From: Blastococcus litoris
Lineage (GTDB): Bacteria; Actinomycetota; Actinomycetes; Mycobacteriales; Geodermatophilaceae
Direction of reading: 5' to 3'
DNA: 64,000 nt
Assembly (NCBI RefSeq): GCF_003075095.1
Contig: NZ_QCZF01000004.1
Coordinates: 1 to 64,000, forward strand
A model generated the notes under the pieces. It saw only the letters and a program-made list of their open reading frames with translations, searched no databases and was not told the origin of the DNA. Position numbers and translations under genes: made by a program. Shown here piece by piece: positions 30,345 through 38,498 of this stretch (position 1 is the first letter of the stretch; each line of letters begins with the position of its first letter).

Positions 30345-30827
30345 TCAGGGCGTCTCGGTCGCGATCTGGGCGGCGAGGTACTGCGGCGCGCCCACCCGCT
30401 CGATGGCGGCCAGCTGCGCCTCGAACCAGTCGGCGTGCTTCTCCTCGTCGCGCACCATCTCCTCGAAGACCGCGGCGGTGCCGTGGTCGCCGAGGTCGTG
30501 GCACTCCTTCGCGGAGGCGTTGAACTGCGCGACGGCGGCCTTCTCGCTGTCGAGGGCGAGGACGAGCATCTCCTCGGCCGTCTCGCCGACGCGGATGGCG
30601 TTCAGGCGCTGGACGTTGGGGTGGCCGTCGAAGAGCAGCACCCGCTGGATGAGGTCGTCGGCGTCGCGCATCTCGTCGATGGACAGGTCGTAGAAGACCT
30701 TGCCGAGCTTGGGCAGGCCCCAGGCGTCCAGCATGCGGGCGTTCAGGAAGTACGTGTTGGTGACGGTCAGCTCGAAGGTGAGCGCGTCATTGAGCAGTTC
30801 GACCACACGGGGGCTAACGGGCTGCAC
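30345..30827 (-). CDS. bfr: bacterioferritin
   Basis: A 160-residue ferritin-like four-helix protein storing iron in a 24-mer. ELLNDALTFELTVTNTYFLN, SIDEMRDADDLIQRVLLFDG, LALDSEKAAVAQF and VRDEEKHADWFEAQL mark helices A to D. The haem-ligand Met is present (DEM). The usual ferroxidase His of the E-x-x-H in helix B is Asp here (EMRDAD instead of EMRHAE), while the E-x-x-H of helix D is intact. The GTG at 30,827 with GGAG six bases upstream gives the family's normal length. It overlaps the bfd gene by 14 bases. Confidence 0.88.
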   Translation of the reverse strand: MQPVSPRVVELLNDALTFELTVTNTYFLNARMLDAWGLPKLGKVFYDLSIDEMRDADDLIQRVLLFDGHPNVQRLNAIRVGETAEEMLVLALDSEKAAVAQFNASAKECHDLGDHGTAAVFEEMVRDEEKHADWFEAQLAAIERVGAPQYLAAQIATETP

Positions 30828-31047
30828 CAGCCACTCCCACTTCTCGTTCTGCCGCGACTTGCTCGGTACGGCGCTCGGCACGGACCGGGCAATGCTGACA
30901 CACGAGGTCGCGGAGGGAGCTGATGCAGTTTCCGCAGGTCCGTCCGGCGCCGGTCTCCCGGGCGACGTCGGCGACGCACCGCGCACCGTTGGCGATCGAC
31001 TCCAGGACGTCGCGGTCGGTCACCACGTTGCAGTGGCACACGTACAT
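30814..31047 (-). CDS. bfd: bacterioferritin-associated ferredoxin
   Basis: A 77-residue Bfd-type [2Fe-2S] ferredoxin that donates electrons to bacterioferritin to release stored iron. Cluster cysteines are C4 and C6 (MYVCHC) and C38, C41 (RTCGNC). The C-terminal 25 residues are an unusual charged extension. First gene of an operon with bfr and preceded by an IdeR-type box at 31,114, consistent with control by iron. Confidence 0.88.
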   Translation of the reverse strand: MYVCHCNVVTDRDVLESIANGARCVADVARETGAGRTCGNCISSLRDLVCQHCPVRAERRTEQVAAEREVGVAGAAR

Positions 31048-31113
31048 GGCGGTCGCCTCACGGGTAGCGCTGACAAGGTCTGCCTCCCAGAGGCTCGACC
31101 CTGGGCACTGGAT

Positions 31114-31132
31114 GCAGGTTAGCCTGACCTAA
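31114..31132. promoter_or_regulatory. IdeR/DtxR iron box
   Basis: Read on the minus strand, TTAGGTCAGGCTAACCTGC matches the IdeR consensus at about 16 of 19 positions. It lies 67 bases upstream of bfd and 50 bases upstream of the divergent PEP-mutase-like gene, so it may affect both. Confidence 0.75.
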
Positions 31133-31181
31133 GTGGTCCTGGTCAAGTGTGCAGGTCAGCGTCCTGGCCTACGTTCGGGTC

Positions 31182-31964
31182 ATGCCTGATCTCGCCACTC
31201 GCGCCCGCACCATGCTCGAGCTGCACACCGCACCCGAGATCCTCGTCCTCGCGAACGTGTGGGACGTCGTCTCGGCCCGCGTGGTCGCCGCGACCGACGG
31301 GGTCCGGGCCCTGGCCACCGCCAGCCACTCGATCGCCGCGACGTTCGGCTACGAGGACGGCGAGAACATCCCGCTCGACCTCCACCTCGACATGGTCGGC
31401 CGCATCGTGCGGGCCGTCGACGTGCCGGTGACCATGGACTTCGAGGCCGGCTACGGCGACGCCGGCGAGACAGCCCGCCGCGCCATCGAGGCGGGCGCGG
31501 TCGGCGGCAACCTCGAGGACCAGATGAAGCCGCTCGACGAGGCGGTGGCCGCCGTGGAGGCGGTGGTGCGCGCCGGGCGGGACGCCGGGATCGACTTCGT
31601 GCTCAACGCGCGCACCGACGCCCTGCTCCGGGCGGGCCGCGACGCCGACCGCGGGCAGCTGCTCGAGGAGGCCGTCCGCCGCGGACGCGCCTATCTGGAG
31701 GCCGGTGCGCCCGTGGTCTTCGTCCCCGGGGCAGTCGGCCGCGAGGAGATCGCCGCCCTCGTCGAGGCGCTCGGGCGGCAGAAGGTGAGCGTCATCAGCG
31801 TGCCCGGGCACTCGCTGCCCACCCGGGAACTGCAGGAGCTCGGCGTCGCCCGGGTCTCGACCGGGCCGTTCACGCAGCGGGTGGCGCTCACCGCCCTGCA
31901 GGACGCGGCGGCGGAGGTGGTCGCCGGCGGCGTGCTGCCGGCCGGGACCCGCCCGCTGAACTAG
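31182..31964 (+). CDS. isocitrate lyase/PEP mutase family protein
   Basis: A 260-residue TIM-barrel protein of the isocitrate lyase/phosphoenolpyruvate mutase family. LANVWDVVSARVV (about 27), VPVTMDFEAGYGD (about 88, metal-binding acids) and VGGNLEDQ (about 110) are the family hallmarks; FVLNARTDALLR follows. The lyase KKCGH-type loop is absent, pointing to an oxaloacetate or methylisocitrate-related activity rather than isocitrate lyase. I chose the ATG at 31,182. Followed two bases later by a methyltransferase gene. Confidence 0.8.
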   Translation: MPDLATRARTMLELHTAPEILVLANVWDVVSARVVAATDGVRALATASHSIAATFGYEDGENIPLDLHLDMVGRIVRAVDVPVTMDFEAGYGDAGETARRAIEAGAVGGNLEDQMKPLDEAVAAVEAVVRAGRDAGIDFVLNARTDALLRAGRDADRGQLLEEAVRRGRAYLEAGAPVVFVPGAVGREEIAALVEALGRQKVSVISVPGHSLPTRELQELGVARVSTGPFTQRVALTALQDAAAEVVAGGVLPAGTRPLN

Positions 31965-31966
31965 CG

Positions 31967-32482
31967 GTGCCCGCGTCGGAGCGACTGGCCTGGACGGCGG
32001 GCCTCGTCGACCTCGGACCCGGTGAGCGGGCGCTGGAGGTCGGCTGCGGGCACGGCGTCCTGCTCGGGCTGCTGGCCGGCCGCCTGACGACCGGCGAGGC
32101 GGTGGGCGTCGACCGCTCGCCGACGATGGTCGCGGCGGCCGCGCGCCGCAACCGCGCCGCGGTCGAGGACGGGCGGGTCCGGCTGGCGGCGGCCGACCTG
32201 ACCGACGCCGAGCTGGGCGTCCGGCCCTTCGACGTCGTCGTCTCCTTCAACGTGCGCGCGTTCTGGACGCCACCGGCACCCGAGTGGGACGTGGTCGACC
32301 GGGTCCTCGCTCCGGACGGCCGGGTGCTCGTCGCCTTCTCGGTCATGGCGCCGGGCGCCGACGGGCCGGTCGAGGACGCGGTGCGGGAGCTGGCAGGGCA
32401 GCGCGGGCTGCGCCCCGTGCGCAGCCACCGGGGCGCGACCGCACCGATCGCGTCGGCCGCCGTCGAGCTCCGCCGCGGCTGA
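31967..32482 (+). CDS. class I SAM-dependent methyltransferase
   Basis: A 171-residue Rossmann methyltransferase. Motif I is ALEVGCGHGVLLG (about 23), motif II GVDRSPTMVAAA, motif III ADLTDAELG, motif IV FDVVVSFNVRAFW. It starts with GTG two bases after the stop of the PEP-mutase-like gene, so the two are co-transcribed. The substrate is unknown. Confidence 0.75.
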   Translation: MPASERLAWTAGLVDLGPGERALEVGCGHGVLLGLLAGRLTTGEAVGVDRSPTMVAAAARRNRAAVEDGRVRLAAADLTDAELGVRPFDVVVSFNVRAFWTPPAPEWDVVDRVLAPDGRVLVAFSVMAPGADGPVEDAVRELAGQRGLRPVRSHRGATAPIASAAVELRRG

Positions 32483-32551
32483 CCTCACCCGTCCGGGGGA
32501 GCCGGAGCCGGCCGGGGGCGCTCGGCTCAAGGCGGAGCCCCGGGCTGCCGA

Positions 32552-32567
32552 TCACCCGGTCAGGTGA
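32552..32567. promoter_or_regulatory. 16 bp palindrome upstream of response regulator
   Basis: TCACCCGGTCAGGTGA, 50 bases upstream of the GTG at 32,617. Nearly the same 16-mer (TCACCCCGTCGGGTGA) lies upstream of the response-regulator/kinase operon at 38,499. Confidence 0.5.
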
Positions 32568-32616
32568 ACGGAGGAGTCTGCCTCCGCACCGTCGCCGCTG
32601 GTGAGGAGGAGACGTC

Positions 32617-33321
32617 GTGCCCGCACAGTCCGTGCTCGTGGTGGAGGACACCGACGAGATCCGCGAGCTGGTGACCACCGTGCTGCGCCGTGCCGGGTTC
32701 GACGTCCGCGAGGCGGCCTCCGGGGCCGCGTGCCTCGAGGAGGTCCGGCGCTCGGCTCCCGACCTGATCGTGCTCGACCTGGGGCTCCCGGACGCCGACG
32801 GCACCGAGGTGTGCCGGCAGATCCGTGCCGAGACCCAGTGCTACGTGCTAATGCTCACCGCGCGCGCCGAGGAGGTCGACCTGCTCATCGGGCTGGCCGT
32901 CGGCGCCGACGGGTACATGGCCAAGCCGTTCTCCCCGCGCGAGCTCGTGGCGCGGGTGCAGGCGATGCTGCGCTTCCCCCGCACCGCCCCGGCCCCGGTC
33001 GAGACCGCGGCCGCCGACGAGTCGGTGCGCCGGCTCGCCGAGCTCGAGGTGGACGAGGAGACGCGGGAGGTACGGGTGGACGGCTCCGTCGTCGACCTGA
33101 CCCGCACCGAGTTCGACCTGCTCGCCGCCCTGGCGTCGCGACCCGGCCGGGTGCTGCAGCGCGAGACGCTGCTGCGCGAGGTCTGGCAGACCGACTGGGA
33201 GGGCAACCTCCGGCTGGTCGAGGCGCACATGTCCAACCTGCGCCGCAAGCTCGTGGCCGCCGGGCTCAACAGCCCGGAGATCCGGACGGTCCGGGGAGTG
33301 GGCTACCGGCTCGTCGCCTGA
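32617..33321 (+). CDS. OmpR/PhoB family response regulator
   Basis: A 234-residue two-domain regulator. The receiver (1-120) has the acidic pair ED (LVVEDTDE), phosphoacceptor Asp in LIVLDLGLPDADG, Thr in LMLTARAEE and Lys in MAKPFSPREL. The C-terminal winged helix (about 140-234) includes VDLTRTEFDLLAALASRPG, LLREVW and VRGVGYRLV. GAGGAGGAG precedes the GTG. No kinase gene is adjacent on this strand; the kinase at 36,735 is a possible partner because the two loci share an upstream palindrome. The gene's end overlaps the convergent receiver protein by 19 bases. Confidence 0.92.
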   Translation: MPAQSVLVVEDTDEIRELVTTVLRRAGFDVREAASGAACLEEVRRSAPDLIVLDLGLPDADGTEVCRQIRAETQCYVLMLTARAEEVDLLIGLAVGADGYMAKPFSPRELVARVQAMLRFPRTAPAPVETAAADESVRRLAELEVDEETREVRVDGSVVDLTRTEFDLLAALASRPGRVLQRETLLREVWQTDWEGNLRLVEAHMSNLRRKLVAAGLNSPEIRTVRGVGYRLVA

Positions 33322-34022
33322 GCCGCCGGCATCCGGCGGCGGCGCCCCTCGACGCGGGCGCAGGCGCCCACGAGCTCCATCAGCCGGCCCTGCGGGAGGA
33401 CCCCGCGGCGCGCGTCGTCCGCGACGGCGTGGGCGACCTCCGCCACCTCGAGGTGACCGAGCCGGTCGCTGACCGCGGCCAGGGACACGGCGTGGGAGGC
33501 CACCGCCTCCGCGTCGCCCTCCCGGGCGCCGGCGGCGATCATCGCGAGCCGGTGCGGCAGGGCGCTGACGAACATCTCGTCGAGCCGCGCGCGCTCGCCC
33601 GCGGCGAGCTCGGGGGCGGCGGGCTCGACCTCGACCCGGCGCAGCACCGGCGCGAGGCCGCGCATCACGTCCACGAACAGGCGGGGGTCCACCGGCTTGG
33701 CCAGGCACGCGACGGCGCCGGCGTGGGCGGCCAGCGTGCGCACCTGGTGGGTGCGGCGGGCGGCGACGACGAGGAAGCGGGCGGTGCTGCCGTTCTCCCG
33801 CAGCTTGCGCATCAGGGTGGCGCCGTGGCCGTTGCGCATGGCCATGTCGGTCACCACGAGGTCGAAGTCGACGACCGCGGCCATGCGGAGGGCGGCGTCG
33901 GTGCCGACCGCCTGGACGACCTGCCAGCCGCCGAGCTGCAGCAGCGTGGTGATGCGGGCGCGGGCGGCGGGGGAGTCGTCGACGACCAGGGCGGTCTGGA
34001 CGGCGGGGGTGGGCTGGGACAT
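33303..34022 (-). CDS. receiver protein with degenerate HPt domain
   Basis: A 239-residue protein. The receiver (about 8-125) keeps the acids VVDDSP, the phosphoacceptor LVVTDMAM and the Lys in ACLAKPVD. The C-terminal 110 residues align with the HPt domain of the paralogue at 34,061 (shared LGH--VA and ADDARRGV text), but at the phosphoacceptor His the paralogue's HTLAGTSGQLG reads VSLAAVSDRLG: His is replaced by Val. It can probably be phosphorylated on Asp but not relay through His. Start ATG at 34,022. Convergent overlap with the OmpR-type regulator. Confidence 0.75.
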   Translation of the reverse strand: MSQPTPAVQTALVVDDSPAARARITTLLQLGGWQVVQAVGTDAALRMAAVVDFDLVVTDMAMRNGHGATLMRKLRENGSTARFLVVAARRTHQVRTLAAHAGAVACLAKPVDPRLFVDVMRGLAPVLRRVEVEPAAPELAAGERARLDEMFVSALPHRLAMIAAGAREGDAEAVASHAVSLAAVSDRLGHLEVAEVAHAVADDARRGVLPQGRLMELVGACARVEGRRRRMPAAQATSR

Positions 34023-34060
34023 GGTCCGGACCTCCGTCTCTCGTTCGTGGGTGGTGGGCC

Positions 34061-34735
34061 TCAGGCCCGGGCGAGTTCCTGCAGTTCGACGACCTTCGCG
34101 TGGGACATGACCCCGCGCCGGGCGTCGGCGGCGATGGCCTGGCAGACCGCGGCGACGTCGGGGTGACCGAGCTGACCGCTGGTCCCGGCGAGGGTGTGCG
34201 CGGCGGAGACGACAGCCGGCGCGTCCCCGGAGCGGGTGCCGCTGGCGATGGCGCTCAGCCGGCCGGGGAGGGCGTCGAGGTACATCTCGTGCAGCCGGTC
34301 CATGAGCTCCTGGTCGACGTCCTCGTCGTGCAGGTCGATCCACTCGCGGAGCTCGGGGAGTTCGCCCTGCGCAGTCGGCCCCGTGGTCCGGCTGCGCAGG
34401 AAGTCCAGGAGGAGGCGTGCCTCGACGGGCTTGGCGAGGCAGGCCATCGCGCCGGCGGTGATCGCCTCGGCCCGCACCTCGTCGGTGGGCTCGTCGGTCA
34501 CGACCAGGAAGCGGGCGCGGGAGCCGTCGTGGCGCATCCGGCGGAGCAGCGCCGGGCCGCTCCCGCCGGGCACCGAGGCGTCGGTGACCACGAGGTCGGG
34601 GTCGTCGGCGGCGGCGACGCGGCGGGCGCTCTCGGCGTCGGCGGCCTCGCGGACCTGCCAGCCGCCGAGGCGGAGGAGGCCTGCCACGCGACGGCGGGCG
34701 GTGGGTTCGTCGTCGACGACCAGGGCGGTCAGCAC
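34061..34735 (-). CDS. receiver-HPt phosphorelay protein
   Basis: A 224-residue protein with a receiver (ALVVDDEPTARRRV, phosphoacceptor LVVTDASVPGG, Lys in ACLAKPVE) and a C-terminal HPt domain carrying the phosphoacceptor motif AAHTLAGTSGQLGH. It could pass phosphate between an Asp and a His in a relay. The GTG at 34,735 lies inside the end of the secreted-protein gene (7-base overlap), so it is the 3' gene of the tasA-sipW operon. Its paralogue at 33,303 has lost the HPt His. Confidence 0.8.
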   Translation of the reverse strand: MLTALVVDDEPTARRRVAGLLRLGGWQVREAADAESARRVAAADDPDLVVTDASVPGGSGPALLRRMRHDGSRARFLVVTDEPTDEVRAEAITAGAMACLAKPVEARLLLDFLRSRTTGPTAQGELPELREWIDLHDEDVDQELMDRLHEMYLDALPGRLSAIASGTRSGDAPAVVSAAHTLAGTSGQLGHPDVAAVCQAIAADARRGVMSHAKVVELQELARA

Positions 34736-35205
34736 GCCAGCACCGCCGTCCGGGGCGTCTCCGCCGTCCAGCCGTAGCTGGTGAGCGTGATGACCGAGAT
34801 CCGCGGCTGGTAGTTCAGGTAGCTGCGGTCGACGCGGGCGTTGGCCGTGCGGTTCGTGGTGCCGGTCTCGGCCATCACGATCGACTGGCCGTTGTTCAGG
34901 TGCGCCATGACCCGGTAGCCGACGACCCCGCGGGCGGTGGTGCTGGCCGGCCAGGTGACGGTGGCGTCGACCCAGTAGGAGTAGGTGGTGACCCACTGCC
35001 CCCAGGAGTTGTAGTAGCCGCCGTTCGCCGTCTGCCCGCAGTAGTCGTTCACGGTGACCGAGGCCGGGGCGGCGACGGTGCCGGTGGAGATGCCGGTGGC
35101 GACGGCGACGGTGTCGCCGAAGGTGGCCGAGGCCGGGATGGCGGCGCCGATCATGACGGCCACGGTGAGGCCGACCAGGACCAGGGCCCGACGGATGCCG
35201 GTCAT
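34729..35205 (-). CDS. secreted protein of the TasA/SipW operon
   Basis: A 158-residue exported protein: signal peptide ALVLVGLTVAVMIGAAIPASA, then a beta-rich mature part with a cysteine pair (DYCGQT and the C-terminal VLAC) and many Thr/Tyr/Asn. ATFGDTVAVATG after the cleavage region resembles the start of TasA-like proteins. It overlaps sipW by four bases upstream and the receiver-HPt gene downstream. Probably a matrix component or an accessory of the TasA fibre. Confidence 0.65.
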   Translation of the reverse strand: MTGIRRALVLVGLTVAVMIGAAIPASATFGDTVAVATGISTGTVAAPASVTVNDYCGQTANGGYYNSWGQWVTTYSYWVDATVTWPASTTARGVVGYRVMAHLNNGQSIVMAETGTTNRTANARVDRSYLNYQPRISVITLTSYGWTAETPRTAVLAC

Positions 35206-35810
35206 TCCGTGCCCTCCTCTTCCTCACGGGTGGGACGCCAGATGGTCATCAGCAGCCAGCCGGCGAGCAGTGCCGGGGCGCCGTAGAGCAGCACCTGGGT
35301 CACCACAGGGGTGCGCAGGGCCTGGATCAGGTGGCCGAGCTCGGGGACGACGACACGCACCTGGTAGGCGGTGTCGCCCTGCAGGGTGGCGGTCCAGGGG
35401 TCGACGGCGTCGTTCGCGTCGCCCTTGGTCTGGATCTGCACGGCGCCGTCGGGGCCGGTCTCGACCGACACGACCCGGTGGGTGACGAGCGCGTGGTCGT
35501 CGATGGGCTTGTGGTACGCGAGGACCATGCCCTCGGTGATCTCGGAGGTCGCGATCGGCGTGACGACGGTGACGTCACCCGGCTCGATCCCCGGGGCCAT
35601 GCTCGGCGTCAGCATGGTCATCGTGCGGTAGCCGAGCAGGTGGGGCCCGACGGCCAGGAGGAGGAACACCGCGACCGCGACGCCCATGACTCCGCGGACC
35701 AGCCACGGGGCCACACGGCCCACGATGCGGCCGGCGGTGGAGCGCGTGTCCTCGGCCGGGGGCAGCGCGGCGGCTGCCCCCGGGCGACGGACGGGGAGGA
35801 CGGCGGTCAT
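35202..35810 (-). CDS. SipW-like (ER-type) signal peptidase I
   Basis: A 202-residue membrane peptidase with two transmembrane helices (GVMGVAVAVFLLLAVGPHLL and TQVLLYGAPALLAGWLLMTI). The catalytic Ser lies in MLTPSMAPGIEPGD and the second catalytic residue is His in LVTHRVVS, where ordinary bacterial signal peptidases have Lys: the SipW/archaeal/ER class. In Bacillus, SipW processes TasA. Here it lies directly downstream of a TasA-like gene and overlaps the next secreted protein gene by four bases. Confidence 0.85.
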   Translation of the reverse strand: MTAVLPVRRPGAAAALPPAEDTRSTAGRIVGRVAPWLVRGVMGVAVAVFLLLAVGPHLLGYRTMTMLTPSMAPGIEPGDVTVVTPIATSEITEGMVLAYHKPIDDHALVTHRVVSVETGPDGAVQIQTKGDANDAVDPWTATLQGDTAYQVRVVVPELGHLIQALRTPVVTQVLLYGAPALLAGWLLMTIWRPTREEEEGTE

Positions 35811-35842
35811 GGCGAGATCTCCGTGTGGTCGTCAGGCCGTGA

Positions 35843-36439
35843 TCAGCGGGTGGTACCGGTGCGCTGGGTGCCCGTGAAGGTCAGGCTGAGCGCGGCGGTC
35901 TTGCCCTGGAAGGTGTTGTCGGCCGACGACGGCAGCGAGATGGTCAGCGCCAGGTTGTCCGTGGCACCGGCGGCCAGCGACGCGGGGTTGGTCAGGGTCA
36001 TCTGGCTGGTGACCGGACCGGCGGCCAGCAGACGCTCGGTGCCGCCGCAGGTGTAGGTGGCCGACCAGGCGACGCTGCAGGACTTGACGCTCAGCTGCAG
36101 GCCGTTCGTGATGTCGGTGGTGAGGACGCTCGGGGTGGTCACGGTCGTGTTCAGGACGACCGAGCCGAGTGCCGAGGTGCCGTCGTTGCTCAGGTTGACC
36201 GTCCGGGTGAGCGAGTCACCGGGGACGAAACCGGCGGTGGTCACCGGGATGGCGGTGCCGACCTGCGCGAGGTTGATGTCGACCGTGCCGGAGGCGACGG
36301 TGGTGGTGACGGGGGCGGTGCTGTCGGTGAAGCTACCGAAGGTGCCCATGCCGGCGACCGCGGCAGCGGCGCCGAGGACGCCCAGCGAGCCGACGACCTT
36401 GCGGGCGGTGGAGCTCTTGGCGATGGTCTTGGTGCTCAT
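35843..36439 (-). CDS. TasA/camelysin-like secreted fibre protein
   Basis: A 198-residue exported protein with the SipW-type signal KVVGSLGVLGAAAAVAGMGT followed by FGSFTDSTAPV, nearly identical in pattern to the TasA-like protein at 20,282. The mature part is a Thr/Ser-rich beta domain (GTVDINLAQVG, GFVPGDSLTRTVNLSNDG, ASLAAGATDNLALTIS). First gene of the operon with sipW, a secreted protein and a receiver-HPt protein. Start ATG at 36,439. Confidence 0.75.
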   Translation of the reverse strand: MSTKTIAKSSTARKVVGSLGVLGAAAAVAGMGTFGSFTDSTAPVTTTVASGTVDINLAQVGTAIPVTTAGFVPGDSLTRTVNLSNDGTSALGSVVLNTTVTTPSVLTTDITNGLQLSVKSCSVAWSATYTCGGTERLLAAGPVTSQMTLTNPASLAAGATDNLALTISLPSSADNTFQGKTAALSLTFTGTQRTGTTR

Positions 36440-36697
36440 GTCCGTTGTTCTCCCTGTGTCCGGTTCGTCGACCGGCGATCCGGGCGACAGGGAGAACTCT
36501 GCGGGCCCTACCGCAGGGCACCCGCGAGCGTTCCGCAAGGAATCCGCAAGGAATCGGCGAACCCGTCGCAACCGGGCTCTTCCCCCGGATCTGCAGGAGT
36601 TTCCGGCCCGTCGCCGGGCGCCGGCGGAGCTCTCGACCGGCGTCCTGGCTCAGCGTTCCGGGTCCTGCCTCACCGTCGACCGTGAGCCAGGACCCGG

Positions 36698-36720
36698 GAC
36701 GATCAGGAGACCTGATCGTC
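36698..36720. terminator. hairpin terminator downstream of the kinase gene
   Basis: GACGATCAGG-AGA-CCTGATCGTC, a perfect 10 bp stem 15 bases beyond the kinase stop (minus strand), before the tasA operon promoter region. Confidence 0.65.
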
Positions 36721-36734
36721 CGGGGCGGGGTCCG

Positions 36735-38018
36735 TCAGGCGGTGGCGAGCGGCAGGGTGAGGGTGAAGGTGGTGCCCTCGCCCTCCGCGCTCACGAGGTC
36801 CAGCGTCCCGCCGTGCGCGGTGGTGATGGCCTTCGTGATGGCCAGGCCGAGCCCGACCCCGGGGACGGCGTTGCGCTGCGCCGTCGAGGCGCGGAAGAAG
36901 CGGGTGAACATCTTCCCCTGCTCGCCGGTGGGGATGCCGATGCCGGTGTCGCTGACCGCCAGCCGGGCCACGGGGACGGCGCCGGGACGCGGATCGGTGC
37001 TCGTCGTGCCGTCGGGGGCGGCCCACGCCCGGTGGAGCGAGAGCGTCACGCGGCCGCCGGCCGGCGTGAACTTGACGGCGTTGGAGACCAGGTTGTCGCA
37101 GGCCTGACCGAGGCGCACGGCGTCACCGGGGACGACGAGGCCGCTGCCGGGGACGTCGACGACGATCTCGACGCCCGCCGCCGCAGCGCCCACCCGGGCG
37201 GTCTCCTCGGCCGCCCGCACCACGCCGGCCAGGTCGACGTCGTGCGGCTCCAGGCTGAAACGGCCGGCGTCCACCTGCGCGGTGAACAGCAGGTCGCCGA
37301 CGAGCCGCAGCAGCCGGTCGGCGTTGCGCTCCACGGTGGTCAGGTACTTCCGCTGCTCCTCGGTGAGCGGCTGCTCGTCGTCCTCGAGGACGAGTTCCAG
37401 GTAGCCCAGGATCGAGGTGAGGGGGGTGCGCAGCTCGTGGCTGATCAGGCTCACGAACTGGTCCTTCATCCGCTCGGTGGCGCGGGCCTCGGTCATGTCG
37501 GTGCCCACGAAGTTCCAGCCGGCGTGTGCGCCGTCGTCGTCGGTGCGCGGGGTGATGGCGACCGACACCGTCCGGTGCGACCCGTCGGCCGCGACGTAGG
37601 TCCAGTCGCGGACGTCGCTGCCGTGCTCCTGGGCCGCGTGCACCAGCGCCGCGAGCCCGGGCGCCGAGCCGCAGCTCTCGGCCTGGGCCTCGAGCTCCTC
37701 GGCGACGTGGAACTCGACGATCGACCGCTTCCGGACGACGTCGGGGCGGGGGAGGCCCAGCATCTTCTCCGCGCCCGGGTTCCAGACGCGGATCACGCCG
37801 TCGACGTCGGTGCCGATGATCGACTGCTCGGTGACCGCGTCGATGACGCTGGTCATGGTCTCGGCGCGCGCGGCGAGCATGCGCGTGGCGACGTCCAGCT
37901 CGTCGGCGCGGCGCTGCACCTGCGAGAGCAGGGCGGCGTTCTCCTCGCGCAGGCGGGCCAGCTCGACGTCGCGGCGGTCGGGCTGCCCGGCGCGCGGCCG
38001 GGGGACGACGGTCGTCAT
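36735..38018 (-). CDS. cytosolic PAS histidine kinase
   Basis: A 427-residue sensor kinase without transmembrane helices. A short coiled coil (ELARLREENAALLSQVQRRA), a PAS domain (about 55-180, IIGTDVDGVIRVWNPGAEKM), HisKA with His194 (FVSLISHELRTPLTSILGYL), and HATPase_c with N box LVSNAVKFTP, G1 VSDTGIGIP and G2 GVGLGLAI. It overlaps the receiver gene upstream by four bases. With no sensor outside the membrane it probably reads a cytosolic or redox/light cue through PAS. Possible partners are the single receiver next door, the OmpR-type regulator at 32,617 and the receiver-HPt proteins. Confidence 0.9.
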   Translation of the reverse strand: MTTVVPRPRAGQPDRRDVELARLREENAALLSQVQRRADELDVATRMLAARAETMTSVIDAVTEQSIIGTDVDGVIRVWNPGAEKMLGLPRPDVVRKRSIVEFHVAEELEAQAESCGSAPGLAALVHAAQEHGSDVRDWTYVAADGSHRTVSVAITPRTDDDGAHAGWNFVGTDMTEARATERMKDQFVSLISHELRTPLTSILGYLELVLEDDEQPLTEEQRKYLTTVERNADRLLRLVGDLLFTAQVDAGRFSLEPHDVDLAGVVRAAEETARVGAAAAGVEIVVDVPGSGLVVPGDAVRLGQACDNLVSNAVKFTPAGGRVTLSLHRAWAAPDGTTSTDPRPGAVPVARLAVSDTGIGIPTGEQGKMFTRFFRASTAQRNAVPGVGLGLAITKAITTAHGGTLDLVSAEGEGTTFTLTLPLATA

Positions 38019-38395
38019 GCCGGCTGCCGGGCAGTCAGCGCACGCACCTGGTGCACCAGGGCGGCGACCCCGAAGGGCTTGGCGAGGTAGGCGTCGGCGC
38101 CGGCCGCGAGACCGCGTGCGACGTCGTCCAGGGAGGCTCCGGCGGACAGCAGCAGGATGCGGATGCCGGCGGTCGCCGGGTCGGCCCGCAGGGCGGTGCA
38201 CACCTCGAGCCCGGTGGCTCCGGGCATCGACACGTCGAGGACGACGAAGTCGGGCAGCTCGGTGCGGGCGGTCGCCAGCGCGGTGCTGCCGTCGGCGACG
38301 GCGTCGGTGACGGTGCACCCGGCCTTGGCGACCGCCAGGCACACGAGCGCGCGGATGTCCTCCTCGTCGTCGGCGACGAGCACGCGGACGTCCAC
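38015..38395 (-). CDS. stand-alone receiver domain protein
   Basis: A 126-residue single receiver: acids in VLVADDEED, phosphoacceptor in FVVLDVSMPGATG, Ser/Thr position in LLLSAGASL and Lys in YLAKPFGV. It has no output domain, so it works as a phosphate sink or relay, or by binding a partner. Its ATGA overlap couples it to the PAS kinase. The 16 bp palindrome at 38,499 lies 104 bases upstream. Confidence 0.88.
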   Translation of the reverse strand: MDVRVLVADDEEDIRALVCLAVAKAGCTVTDAVADGSTALATARTELPDFVVLDVSMPGATGLEVCTALRADPATAGIRILLLSAGASLDDVARGLAAGADAYLAKPFGVAALVHQVRALTARQPA

Positions 38396-38498
38396 GGCGG
38401 GGCTCCTGTCGGTCGGCGGCTCCGGGGAGCCGAACGGCGTCGTCCACGAAGGACAACGGCCTCCCGAGCAGGGGCCTGCAGGGTCGCGACGGTCACCT

